DNA of 64,000 bases, taken from the NCBI RefSeq assembly GCF_001742165.1, contig NZ_CP016444.1, forward strand, positions 62,001-126,000, read 5' to 3'. Below, one piece after another: positions 1 to 7,803 of the stretch. The first letter of the stretch is position 1; every line of letters begins with the position of its first letter. Under the pieces are notes generated by a model. That model did no database searches and was not told the DNA's origin. It was given only the letters and a program-made list of their open reading frames with translations. Source of the stretch: Burkholderia stabilis. GTDB taxonomy: Bacteria > Pseudomonadota > Gammaproteobacteria > Burkholderiales > Burkholderiaceae. The position numbers and the translations under genes are program-made.

Positions 1-618
1 AAGCAGCTCCTGCTCGCCGATGCGGACGGACCCGAGCATCGCAAGAAAATCCCCCCGCCATTGCTCCGGCACGCGAATGCGCAGTTCGCACATGCGGATC
101 ACGTCGGATACCAGTTCATACTGCCGTTGCACCTGGACGCACGGGAAAATCAGCGCGCCTTCTTCATACACGTCGCGCGCAGTCCCCATGTAGGTCGTCG
201 GCTGGGAATTGCCGCAATCCGCCTGGTGCGCCTTGACGAGGATCGTGAATCGGTGCTTGCCTTCGGCGTCGAACACCGGCGCGAGCAGCGTATGGTCCGC
301 GGGGTGCGAGCAACCGTGGTACGGCGAGTTGTGGAGGAAAACATCCCCCGGCAGGAAACCGGGGTGCAGTTCCTTCATCGACTTCGACATCAGGTCCGGC
401 CCGGACAGCACGTGAATGGGCAGGCTCTCGGCCGCCGCGACGAGTTCGTCGTCGGCAGACACGATGCAGCACGAAAAATCTCTCGCGATATTGAGCACGC
501 CGGAGCGGCCGGTTCGGGCCAGCGTGTTCGACATCTTTCTTGCAATGCCCTGGAGCCGGTTGTTGACGAGAGCAAGTTTGACGCCGTCGCGGCGGCTTTG
601 GGTCGTCTTTTCAGTCAT
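1..618 (-). CDS. hyuB: hydantoinase B / oxoprolinase family subunit (partial, N-terminal 206 residues)
   Basis: N-terminal part of a HyuB-type subunit; the rest lies left of the window. HyuB works with HyuA in ATP-dependent opening of hydantoin, 5-oxoproline or related cyclic amides, or in acetone-carboxylase-like reactions; the substrate cannot be read here. The start MTEKTTQSRRDG at 618 follows the hyuA stop by 13 bases. Family-typical stretches are visible: a 'SVCIV/SADDELVAAAESLP'-like segment, 'GDVFLHNSPYHGCSHPADHT' (metal-binding histidines and aspartates of the family) and 'HQADCGN'. Co-transcribed with the upstream hyuA gene; probably controlled by the divergent GntR regulator. Confidence is high for the family and low for the substrate. 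Confidence 0.88.
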   Translation of the reverse strand, partial: MTEKTTQSRRDGVKLALVNNRLQGIARKMSNTLARTGRSGVLNIARDFSCCIVSADDELVAAAESLPIHVLSGPDLMSKSMKELHPGFLPGDVFLHNSPYHGCSHPADHTLLAPVFDAEGKHRFTILVKAHQADCGNSQPTTYMGTARDVYEEGALIFPCVQVQRQYELVSDVIRMCELRIRVPEQWRGDFLAMLGSVRIGEQELL

Positions 619-631
619 GTTCGTTGTCCTC

Positions 632-2710
632 TCATTCGACGTCGGTCATCACCAGGCTTCCGGACGGCGTCCGGCGTGCCTCGGCGCCAGGCGGCACCAC
701 GATGGTCGTAAAGGGTGATTCGACGATTGCCGGTCCGCTGATGCGGTGCTGCACGCCGATGTCCCCGAGCCGGTGCACGGCCGTATCGACGTAGCCGGTG
801 TCCGGGAAATACGCGCGGCGGACCCGCTCCTGCGGCGGCTGCGTGATGTCGCCGGCATGGCCGACGCAGGGCTCGGATGCGCCCCGCACACGCACGGAGA
901 CCGTCGCACACCAGCCGACGATCTCGACCGGCGATGTGTCGTCCTGAATACCGAAGAGCTCCTCGTGGGCACGGTGGAAAGCGGCTTCGAACACCTTGAC
1001 GCCATCCGCATGCGTGAAGACGTCCGGGGCAACCGGCACTTCGATTTCCCAGACCTGATCCGGGTAACGCGCCTCGACCAGGAACTCGGTCGCGCCGTCG
1101 GTCCCGGCTTGCTCGAGGAACCGCCGGCAGTCGCCGTTCAGATCGTCGAGGACGTGGCCCACGCCGGAAAAATCGAAGCGATCGGTCCGCGTGAAAAACG
1201 TGCGGCGATACTGCGCCGTGAGGTCGGACATCAATGCGCCGCACGCCGATAGCGCTGCGCCCAACTGCGGAATGAGCAGGCTTTTGGCGCCGAGGCGTCG
1301 GGCGATCCACGCAGAGTTGAGGCCCGCCGCGCCGCCCCCGCCGATCAGGACCGCATCCTTCGGATCGACGCCTTGATTGACGGTGATCGTCTCGATCGCC
1401 TGGACCATGTTTTCCGTTGCGATCTGGATGATCGCGCTGGCCGCTTCTTCGACGGTTCTCCCGAGCGGCTCCGCGACATGCGTCCGGATCGCCTTCACCG
1501 ATGCGTCGACATTCAGCTTGCGCCGTCCGCCGAGGAAGAAGTCGGGGTCGAGATAGCCCAAGGCCACGCAAGCGTCGGTGACGGTCGGCAGATCGCCGCC
1601 GTTGTCGTAGGCGGCCGGGCCGGGTTCGGCCCCCGCACTTTGCGGACCGACGTGCAGCATCCCGCCGTCGTCCACCCACGCGATCGACCCTCCGCCCGCG
1701 CCGACACTCTTGATGTCGACCGACGGAAACCCCGTAATGTGCGATCCGCTCGGCGACTCGATGTGCGTCTCGCGTGTGACCGGAATTCTTCCCCGTCTCA
1801 CCAGACTCACGTCGTACGTGGTGCCGCCCGTATCCGCGACGATTGCGAACTCGCTGGGCTCGTCGACCGATGCGAAATAGCGGCCGGAAATGGGCGCCAT
1901 CGCAGGCCCCGAGTTGAGCATCTGGATCGGCATTCCCGCGGCGTCCGCCATGTCCAGGATGCCGCCCCGGGAAGTCAGCACGAGCAACCGGCCCTTGAGC
2001 CCCGCCTCGCGCAGGAAATTGCGCAAGCCTTCCAGGTGCTTGATCATCGAAGGCTTCAGGGACGCGTCGATCGCCGTCGCCGACGCGCGTCGATACTCGC
2101 GAATCGTCGGCGACACACGGTGGGAGAGCGACACGGGCACCGACGGCAGATGGGCCGCGAGCAGTTCGCCGACACGCGCCTCGTGGCTGTTGTTTACATT
2201 CGACCACAGCAAACACACGGCGACGGCTTCGATCCTGGCCGCCTTCATCTCCTCGATCGAGGCCAGCAACTTCGCCTCGTCCAGCGGCGTGCTGACCGAG
2301 CCGTTCGCGAGAATGCGCTCGGATACCTGCCAGGTGAGCGACCGTGGAATATAGGGTGCCGGCGTCGACAGCGAATAATCGAATACGTCGGGCCGCCCGC
2401 CCTCCCTGAGCACCAGGATGTCCGGGTGGCCTTGCGTCGTGAGAAATGCCGTTCGGGCCGTCCGCCCGGTCACGACTGCGTTCAACGCGTGAGTCGTGCC
2501 ATAAATGAACATGCTGGTTCGCGCCAGCAACTCCTCCACCGTGAAACCGCCATCCTGCGCGGCCACTCGCAGCGCGGCATGCACGCCTTCCAGCGGTTTG
2601 CCAGGCGTCGTGGGCGCCTTGGCCATTCTCAGATGACCGTCGTCGTATTCGACGATCAGGTCCGTGAAAGTACCTCCAGTGTCGACAGCGATTCTCATGG
2701 CTCCATCCAC
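632..2710 (-). CDS. hyuA: hydantoinase A / oxoprolinase family subunit
   Basis: 692 residues, the usual length for HyuA. The N-terminus has the ASKHA phosphate-binding motif 'VDTGGTFTDLIVEYDDG' and an internal 'VADTGGTTYDVSLV' motif near residue 290, both expected of HyuA/acetone carboxylase beta-type ATPases, plus 'YGTTHALNAVVTGR' and 'IGGGGAAGLNS'. It hydrolyses ATP to activate a cyclic amide for its HyuB partner, encoded immediately downstream. Two starts are possible: 2710 (MDGA) or 2698 (MRIAVDTGG), the second fitting the family better. A 28-base palindrome lies about 60 bases upstream and is a likely regulator site. The exact substrate (hydantoin, oxoproline or another cyclic amide) is not determined. 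Confidence 0.9.
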   Translation of the reverse strand: MDGAMRIAVDTGGTFTDLIVEYDDGHLRMAKAPTTPGKPLEGVHAALRVAAQDGGFTVEELLARTSMFIYGTTHALNAVVTGRTARTAFLTTQGHPDILVLREGGRPDVFDYSLSTPAPYIPRSLTWQVSERILANGSVSTPLDEAKLLASIEEMKAARIEAVAVCLLWSNVNNSHEARVGELLAAHLPSVPVSLSHRVSPTIREYRRASATAIDASLKPSMIKHLEGLRNFLREAGLKGRLLVLTSRGGILDMADAAGMPIQMLNSGPAMAPISGRYFASVDEPSEFAIVADTGGTTYDVSLVRRGRIPVTRETHIESPSGSHITGFPSVDIKSVGAGGGSIAWVDDGGMLHVGPQSAGAEPGPAAYDNGGDLPTVTDACVALGYLDPDFFLGGRRKLNVDASVKAIRTHVAEPLGRTVEEAASAIIQIATENMVQAIETITVNQGVDPKDAVLIGGGGAAGLNSAWIARRLGAKSLLIPQLGAALSACGALMSDLTAQYRRTFFTRTDRFDFSGVGHVLDDLNGDCRRFLEQAGTDGATEFLVEARYPDQVWEIEVPVAPDVFTHADGVKVFEAAFHRAHEELFGIQDDTSPVEIVGWCATVSVRVRGASEPCVGHAGDITQPPQERVRRAYFPDTGYVDTAVHRLGDIGVQHRISGPAIVESPFTTIVVPPGAEARRTPSGSLVMTDVE

Positions 2711-2759
2711 TTAAATGAGCAGGCTCTATCCCAATCCCGCGCTATGCAGCGCATCCCTT

Positions 2760-2787
2760 TTTGTTATCTGTGATAACAGATAACAAA
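2760..2787. promoter_or_regulatory. perfect 11-bp inverted repeat, candidate GntR operator
   Basis: TTTGTTATCTG and its exact reverse complement CAGATAACAAA are separated by TGATAA. The core also holds a nested GTTATC-TGT-GATAAC palindrome. It sits between divergent hyuA and the GntR gene, about 50-60 bases upstream of hyuA, which is where a FadR/VanR-type dimer would act. Assignment to this GntR protein is inference from position. Confidence 0.6.
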
Positions 2788-2907
2788 TCATAGGCTCACG
2801 TTTCCGAAAGCGCAAGCCGAACCTGCCGCCGGACCGGAGCCGGCCACGGTTCGTCCGTGCGCCACCGCGGCGGGCAACGGTCGCGCGGCGCCGTCAGCGC
2901 CAGGCCC

Positions 2908-2933
2908 GCGTGATAAAATATTTACCATCACGC
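2908..2933. promoter_or_regulatory. 7-bp inverted repeat in the GntR gene leader
   Basis: GCGTGAT and ATCACGC flank a 12-base AT-rich spacer (AAAATATTTACC), 20 bases before the GntR start codon. It could be an autoregulatory site or overlap the regulator promoter. It differs from the larger palindrome at 2760-2787, so the two need not bind the same protein. Confidence 0.35.
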
Positions 2934-2953
2934 ATCACGAACGAGGATCTCGT

Positions 2954-3712
2954 ATGAACGACAAGAAGGTGGCGGAAATCCGCGATGTGCCTGCATCCGA
3001 GCGCGGCATCACAAAGGCGGATCGTCCCGGCCTTCTTGAACCTGTCGAGCGCGAAACCCTGTATGACAAGGTCTATCGGCAGTTGAGCCAGGCGCTGCGA
3101 CAAGGTCAGTTCGAGATGGGCCAGTCGCTGACCCTGCGGTTCCTCGCCGGAACGCTCGGCGTGAGCATGATGCCGGTGCGCGATGCCGTCTCCAGACTGG
3201 TCAGCGAAGGCGCGCTCGAGACCTTGCCGAACCGGCAGGTCAGGGTTCCGCTGCTCACGCTCGGTCAGTATCAGGCGTTGATCGAGGCTCGCGTCGCTGC
3301 GGAAGGGCATGCCGCCTATCTCTCCGCCAAGCGGATCGGCGGCGACGCGCTGCGGGATGTCAAGGCTGCCAACACAAGGCTCAAGACGGCAGCGAAAAAG
3401 CGCGATCATGCGACCGTCATGGAGGCCAACCAGGCCTTCCACTTCGGTATCTATCGCGGCGCGGAATCTCCGGCGTTGCTGCAGATCATCGAAAATCTTT
3501 GGCAGCAGAGCGGCCCCTACCTGTCGAGCATCGAACGCGCGATGACCGCGAGTCCCGCCAAACGAGGGCACGATTTCGGTGCGGCGCAACATGATCGAAT
3601 CATCGCGGCGCTGGAGAGTGGCGATGGCGATACGGCACGGGCGACCCTCGTTGAAGACATCGAAACCTTTGGTGCGATTTACCTGGACATCTTGCGGCAC
3701 GGTCACGAATAA
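2954..3712 (+). CDS. GntR family transcriptional regulator (FCD/VanR-type)
   Basis: 252-residue regulator. Residues ~36-100 form the GntR winged helix-turn-helix: 'YDKVYRQLSQALRQGQFEMG', then 'TLRFLAGTLGVSMMPVRDAVSRLVSEGALE'. Residues ~105-235 are the all-helical FCD ligand-binding domain with 'ARVAAEGHAAYLSAKRI' and the 'HFGIY' region supplying conserved histidines. Such proteins usually repress a divergent catabolic operon and are released by a pathway intermediate. It is divergent from hyuAB, so it is the probable local regulator. Start chosen at the ATG giving MNDKKVAEIR; a GAGGATCT stretch precedes it. Confidence 0.92.
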   Translation: MNDKKVAEIRDVPASERGITKADRPGLLEPVERETLYDKVYRQLSQALRQGQFEMGQSLTLRFLAGTLGVSMMPVRDAVSRLVSEGALETLPNRQVRVPLLTLGQYQALIEARVAAEGHAAYLSAKRIGGDALRDVKAANTRLKTAAKKRDHATVMEANQAFHFGIYRGAESPALLQIIENLWQQSGPYLSSIERAMTASPAKRGHDFGAAQHDRIIAALESGDGDTARATLVEDIETFGAIYLDILRHGHE

Positions 3713-3866
3713 GCATTCGGGCCAGAAAATCCGTTCCTCGTCCTGCTTCAGGCGGTGCGCGGCCCGGTGCAGCGGATCGATCGGTCAACTTGTCGAACGG
3801 GTTGCCAGGCCGATCGCCGGCCATGGTTCCTTGTTGCTTTCCTCGCGGTACTTTGCGTCAAGCCCG

Positions 3867-4134
3867 CTAGCTTGACGGCACCTTCCGTTTTGCGGACGGT
3901 GCGTGAACCAGCGTGTCCCGTGCACTCGCTGCGTTTTTCCCTGCGCTGCTTGGCGGGCCCACCGCTGCACGAAAGTCCCGGACATGAACACCGTCGCGCG
4001 CCAGCCGCCCCGACCGAAACAACGCCACACGCAGTTCGGACAGCATTTGTCGCGGCGCCCGCTGGCCTTGGGAGTGCCCCATAACCAGTCGGCCAGTGAC
4101 GCAGCTGGCTTGCATGACTTCAGGCCGCCTTCGG
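3867..4134 (-). pseudogene. decayed third copy of the ~106-residue repeat
   Basis: Continuation of the repeat protein at 4120-4905 after its stop codon. In another reading frame the DNA still encodes 'QMLSELRVALFRSGRLARDG', then 'VHVRDFRAAVGPPSSAGKN' and 'ASARDTLVHAP', which match the second half of repeats 1 and 2. The first half carries an in-frame TGA where the other copies have a sense codon before SHAS, and at least one further frameshift. The original protein therefore had at least three repeats, or the third copy has been lost by decay. Confidence 0.6.
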
Positions 4135-4905
4135 AGCCGTAACCGGTGCCAGTCGACGCGCTTTGACCGATGCTTCGTCGTCGCCCCGGACCCGTCTCGA
4201 CTTTCGCGTCGTATTACCGTGAACCAACGCATTCAGTGCGCTGGCAACGTTCTGGCCGGCACTGCTTTGTGGCCCCACCGCATCGCGAAAAGCCTGGACA
4301 TGACGATTCTCGCGTGCCGCTTGCCCTGAACGGAGCAGTACGGTGCGTAGCTCGGCGAGCGTCTGTCGCGGCTGCCCGCTCTCCTCCGGATTCGCGCGTA
4401 GCCAGCTCGCCAACTGGCGCAGCAGGCTCGCATGAGTCAACGCAGTCCTGCGAAGCGTCGCCGAGGTCTGCTGATAGTGGCGGATCAATGCGTCGTCGTC
4501 GCTCTGAACCGGCTGCCGTTTCCGTGTGGTATCGCCACGAACCAGCGCATCCAGCGCACTGGGCGTATTTTTACCCGCACTGCTGCGCATACCCACCGCG
4601 TCGCGGAACGCCTGTACATGAAAGTTTTTGCGTGCCGGCCGGTCCGACTCGAACAGTTCGGTGCACAACTCGGACAGCGTTGGCCGCGACTGTCCGTTGG
4701 CCTCGGGGTTAGCGCGCAGCCAATTGCCCAGCTGGCGAAGCAGACTCGCGTGACTCTCGGCAGTTTTCGGTGCGGTAGTCGACGCGTATCGGTATGCACG
4801 GATCAGCGCTTCGTCGTCCACATGCCAGTATCGGCCTGCACCGCGCCCTCGCGTTACCAGCTGATACCGTTCCTTGGTCAGCAACGGGATACGGACCTCC
4901 TGCAT
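4120..4905 (-). CDS. repeat protein, two ~106-residue repeats (function unknown)
   Basis: 261 residues from the ATG at 4905 (a TTG at 4917 would add four). After a short N-terminus come two repeats of exactly 106 residues, beginning DDEALIRAYR (about residue 30) and DDDALIRHYQ (about 136). Each contains 'HASLLRQL..WLRANPE', a 'TL.EL.T.L..S' helix, 'HVQAFRDAVG..SSAG.N' and 'AL.ALV.G.TTRK'. A third copy starts and is cut off by TGA. The helical pattern 'LIR.Y...T..SH..LLRQL..WLRANP' reminds me of the internal repeats of rhizobial Bel2-5-type secreted effectors; this is memory-based and uncertain. No signal peptide or membrane segment. It lies beside the PIP-box AP2-domain gene. Not a TAL/BAT protein: the repeats are far longer and lack hypervariable residue pairs. 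Confidence 0.55.
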   Translation of the reverse strand: MQEVRIPLLTKERYQLVTRGRGAGRYWHVDDEALIRAYRYASTTAPKTAESHASLLRQLGNWLRANPEANGQSRPTLSELCTELFESDRPARKNFHVQAFRDAVGMRSSAGKNTPSALDALVRGDTTRKRQPVQSDDDALIRHYQQTSATLRRTALTHASLLRQLASWLRANPEESGQPRQTLAELRTVLLRSGQAARENRHVQAFRDAVGPQSSAGQNVASALNALVHGNTTRKSRRVRGDDEASVKARRLAPVTAPKAA

Positions 4906-4917
4906 GAAAATTGACAA

Positions 4918-5404
4918 GTCGATTCCATGTCCGGGATGAATTTTTCAGGCTGCGTTTCCGGGTGCCGCCCGACGTGCTTGCGTGCCGAGACGATCGCTCC
5001 ACGCGTCGATTCACGGCATCGCCCGACGTAGCGTCATTGCTCTCCGGCAGACCGCCCGGTCATGCCGGAACATGGATGCCAGAAAGCTGCCGGAACATGA
5101 TCCGCCAGCGCCGCGTCAAGGAACAGGCTGGACACGAAGGCGTGTTCCGAAATGCGAGCGGCCGCCGTGCCGTTGCCGCATGACGGGTCGTCGCGACACG
5201 AAAAGGCAGGGGCGAAATTGCAACGGGTGCGATGTGAAGGAGTGAAATCCGCCGATCACGTAGATCCAAGCAACGTGGTCACCGAGCGGTCGTCGTGAAG
5301 ACCGCTGCCACTCCCCCGCAGCGCCGGCAGTCGCAGCATTCCGACACGCCGTCGATCGTCCGCACTCGCCCGCTCGCCGAACAACCTGACAGTGCCGCCA
5401 TGCC
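4918..5404. other. intergenic region without a supported gene
   Basis: About 490 bases between the minus-strand repeat protein and the PIP box. Open frames exist on both strands but none has a recognisable domain or ribosome binding site. I searched by eye for a PIP-like box directed at the repeat protein (CGAA-N16-CGAA on the plus strand) and did not find one. Confidence 0.5.
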
Positions 5405-5429
5405 TTCGTTTCGTTCGTTTGCTTTTCGT
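5405..5429 (+). promoter_or_regulatory. perfect PIP/hrpII box (TTCGT-N15-TTCGT)
   Basis: TTCGT at 5405-5409 and TTCGT at 5425-5429 are separated by exactly 15 bases, which is also TTCG-N16-TTCG. This is the consensus bound by HrpX/HrpB AraC-type activators of type III secretion in Xanthomonas and Ralstonia. A matching -10 hexamer TAGCAT (consensus YANNNT) lies at 5460-5465, 30 bases after the box, the spacing reported for functional boxes. The start codon of the AP2-domain gene is at 5500. The two TTCG repeats inside the spacer mean a chance local TTCGT-rich stretch cannot be excluded. Confidence 0.6.
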
Positions 5430-5499
5430 CTTGCCTCAGCGCGATCCGATCTTGCGCTCTAGCATGCTGGGGTCTCTGCCTATCTCGGACACTACATCC

Positions 5500-6669
5500 A
5501 TGCCGAATGACCGCGTTCGCCGTCCCGATACCAGCCTCGAGTGGCACGGTCCGCAGGAGTCCTCTCGCCGCCCGGCGCCGAACCGCCCCGTCGTGGCGCA
5601 GCAGGCGGGGCCGTTGCGTTACCTCCAGCAATCCTACGCAACACCGGGGAGTATCCGGCGACCGGCCACCGTTGCGCCAATCTCGCAGCAGCCAATCAGA
5701 ACGGCTCAATGGCAGGACCCGTTCCCGTCTGCAGGGGACGCGCCCCAACCGTCCTGCGCCTCGGTTCCTGGCCAGACGCTCTCGTCCGATTCCACTGCGC
5801 GAGATCCATCCGGCGCCGGCGCACCGCTGTATGACCCGGGACAGAGTGCTCCCGGACAGAGGGGACGAATGGCTACATCCGAGCGAGATCCCGTGCGCGC
5901 TTCGGCCTTCTCGCCGAAGCCCCCGCGCGCATCGATCCTCGCAGAACACGCAGAATACATCGATCAGAGTAGCGCCAGAGCATCGCAGACCGAGCACAAT
6001 CCCTCTCAACCCTCGGCAGCAAGGCCGGGCTCCAGTGTGTCAGCGCCCCCCCGCCGCGCCATACATCAGAGCAGCGTCACCGGCGTCCGTTGGCAAGAGG
6101 CCAATCAAAGATGGTTGGTGGGTTACAAAGGCTCGAACGACAAGAGGACGAGCACCACATTTTCGGTTTCACAATACGGCAGTGTCGAGGCAGCCCGGCG
6201 GGCCGCGGAAGAGGCTGCTCCGGGGCTCCGCGCGAGGACAGTTATGGCGGCGCCGCGCCTCCGCGCCGCGCGTCAGAGCAGCGTCATCGGCGTCCATTGG
6301 CAAGAGGACAATCAAAGATGGCTGGTGGATTACACAGACTCGAACGACAAGAAGACGACCCACACATTTTCGGTTTCACGATATGGCAGTGTCGAGGCAG
6401 CCCAGCAGGCCGCGGAAGAGGCTGCTCCGAGGCTCCGTGCGGGGACCGTTGTGCCGGCGCCGCGCCCCCGCGCCGCACGTCAGAGCAGCGTCACTGGCGT
6501 CCATTGGCAAGAGGACAATCAAAGATGGCTGGTGGGTTACACAGACTCGAACGACAAGAAGACGACCCACACATTTTCGGTTTCACAATACGGCAGTGTC
6601 GAGGCAGCCCAGCAGGCCGCGGAAGAGGCTGCTCCGGGGCTCCGCGCGGGGACCAACCGTCCAGAATAG
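5500..6669 (+). CDS. protein with three tandem AP2/ERF-like domains; candidate type III effector
   Basis: 389 residues from ATG 5500 (alternative ATG 5464 overlaps the predicted -10). Residues 1-189 are rich in Pro, Ser, Arg, Gln and Ala and probably disordered, without a Sec signal. Residues ~190-389 are three near-identical 69-residue repeats. Each has 'SSV.GVHWQEDNQRW', then 'LV.YTDSNDKKTTHTFSVS' and 'YGSVEAAQQAAEEA'. The pattern G-V-x-W...R-W-x-V-x-Y...F-S-V-x-x-Y-G...A-A matches the AP2 DNA-binding fold, most like apicomplexan ApiAP2 domains: three strands with Trp/Arg contacts, then a helix. The perfect PIP box upstream and disordered N-terminus fit a type III secreted protein; DNA binding inside a host nucleus is inference. 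Alternatives are a phage-derived AP2 protein or a bacterial regulator. Confidence 0.6.
   Translation: MPNDRVRRPDTSLEWHGPQESSRRPAPNRPVVAQQAGPLRYLQQSYATPGSIRRPATVAPISQQPIRTAQWQDPFPSAGDAPQPSCASVPGQTLSSDSTARDPSGAGAPLYDPGQSAPGQRGRMATSERDPVRASAFSPKPPRASILAEHAEYIDQSSARASQTEHNPSQPSAARPGSSVSAPPRRAIHQSSVTGVRWQEANQRWLVGYKGSNDKRTSTTFSVSQYGSVEAARRAAEEAAPGLRARTVMAAPRLRAARQSSVIGVHWQEDNQRWLVDYTDSNDKKTTHTFSVSRYGSVEAAQQAAEEAAPRLRAGTVVPAPRPRAARQSSVTGVHWQEDNQRWLVGYTDSNDKKTTHTFSVSQYGSVEAAQQAAEEAAPGLRAGTNRPE
6067..6661 (+). repeat. 207-bp tandem repeat, three copies, within the AP2-like gene
   Basis: The units start at 6067, 6274 and 6481, each beginning CAGAGCAGCGTCA. The period is exactly 207 bases (69 codons), so the reading frame is preserved; the last copy is truncated at about 181 bases. 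Copies 2 and 3 differ at only a few positions, while copy 1 is more diverged. This indicates recent expansion and possible copy-number variation between strains. Confidence 0.85.
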
Positions 6670-6835
6670 GTGGAAACGGCACGGTCGACTTGGTGTAGTC
6701 CGCTCATGAAAAAACATGAGGGGCGATGGCTGCGCAAGTGGCCGACGGATTTTGGGTCCCGCCAGTGATTTCGCGCCAGGCAACGAAGCGCGCGGCGCGT
6801 TGCTTGCGATAGCGTACGAAAATAGCGCGGTGAAC

Positions 6836-6962
6836 CGTATCGCTTGTGGCGAGCGGTTAACGAGCCCGGCACCGAACGCGACATCCTGGTGCAGAAGCAC
6901 GGCATCGTCAACGCCCGGCCATTCACCAGTCGGTCGTCCACGAAGCCGCAGCGCCAGACCGA
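6836..6962 (+). pseudogene. IS6-like transposase fragment
   Basis: The plus frame gives 'YRLWRAVNEPGTERDILVQK', which resembles the DDE core 'YLWRAVDEHGTELDILVQ' of IS6-family transposases. It is followed by a degraded segment (HGIVNARPFTSRS). No start, no intact catalytic triad and stops nearby, so it is a remnant. Confidence 0.4.
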
Positions 6963-6989
6963 ATCGGGCCGAGTGATGCGTGGCAGTCG

Positions 6990-7195
6990 TATGTCGTTGA
7001 ATCAACGACGTCGGCGAGGACGTCGCCGCGCAATTCGGCGCTCCACATGCGTCGCGCGCGCGATTCGCTCAACGCCAGCCAGGCCGACATCCGGCAATAG
7101 CCGAAGCGCGGCACTTCTTGCTCGGCCACGATCAACCTCTCGCCCGGGCTCCGGTTCTTCTCCGATTGCCTGAGCGTACAAGTCGCCACTCGGCG
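6990..7195 (-). pseudogene. IS3-like transposase fragment
   Basis: The minus frame reads 'VAEQEVPRFGYCRMSAWLAL' and then 'SESRARRMW', close to the 'HPRFGYRRMAAWLG.S.SRVRRLW' segment at the N-terminal side of IS3-family OrfB. The frame decays on both sides. With the adjacent IS6-like scrap this marks a graveyard between the AP2 gene and the kynurenine cluster. Confidence 0.35.
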
Positions 7196-7524
7196 GCTCA
7201 GTCGCAACGCATCTTCGCGTTGAGCTCAGCCTTTTCGCGCTGAACTCGAATTCGCAGCATAAAGATTGGCATCGTCCTTTTTATCTTGTCGATCCACAAC
7301 GGACATGACGTCGCCAACTGTGTCACGAGCTGCCAGCCCATCCGGGCATCGGGCGCTTTCAAATCACGAGGACGCGTCGAAGCGGCCGCCGGCACCCACC
7401 CGGCCACGCATCGGCAAGGGCAGCCAATCGGGATCATTCGCGAGTCCGGCACGGAAAAAACAATCGGCGTCCAGCCCCCCTCCCGAGGGGGAAAGCGCTA
7501 CAGCATCCGGAACCCGGCCAGGGG
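7196..7524. other. intergenic region without a supported gene
   Basis: About 330 bases between transposase debris and the AraC remnant. I see no domain, no convincing ribosome binding site and no clear regulatory repeat. Confidence 0.4.
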
Positions 7525-7764
7525 ATGGCGGCCGCGCTCGGCATCAGCGAATACGAGCAGAAGGACTACTTCCGGCACGCGTACGGCACGAGCCCCGCGC
7601 AGCACTTGCTTGCACTGCGAATGCCTCCCGCACAGGAACTGCTCGAGGCCGGCAACCAGGTTGCCGAAACCACCAACCGCGTCAGCTACCCGCACCCCAT
7701 CAACCTGAGCGCCGCGGTCACACGCTGCTTCGGGCGCACGCTGAAATCCATCCTCGGCGACCGT
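7525..7764 (+). pseudogene. C-terminal AraC/XylS DNA-binding domain remnant
   Basis: The frame reads 'LGISEYEQKDYFRHAYGTSP', 'AQHLLALRM.PAQELLEAGN', then 'PINLSAAVTRCFGRTLKS'. This is recognisably an AraC helix-turn-helix pair (compare 'F..AYG.SP..YL...R...A..LL', then 'VA...GY..PN.FS.AFKR.FG.TP'). Key positions have drifted and everything upstream is missing. The frame runs on without a stop into the aminotransferase, so automated annotation would call a fused 440-residue protein; the true aminotransferase start is 7804. Confidence 0.6.
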
Positions 7765-7803
7765 TCCTGCCGAGCCCTCCCCGTTCCGCCGAACGTACCA
7801 GCC

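Noticed and set aside
4120..4905. TAL/BAT-like DNA-binding repeat protein
   Set aside because: Repeats are 106 residues rather than ~33 and show no hypervariable residue pairs.
4918..5260. PIP box for the repeat protein
   Set aside because: CGAA pairs occur on the plus strand but with spacings of about 9-10 bases, not 16.
6067..6661. CRISPR array
   Set aside because: The repeats are contiguous coding units of 207 bases without spacers; no cas genes are present.
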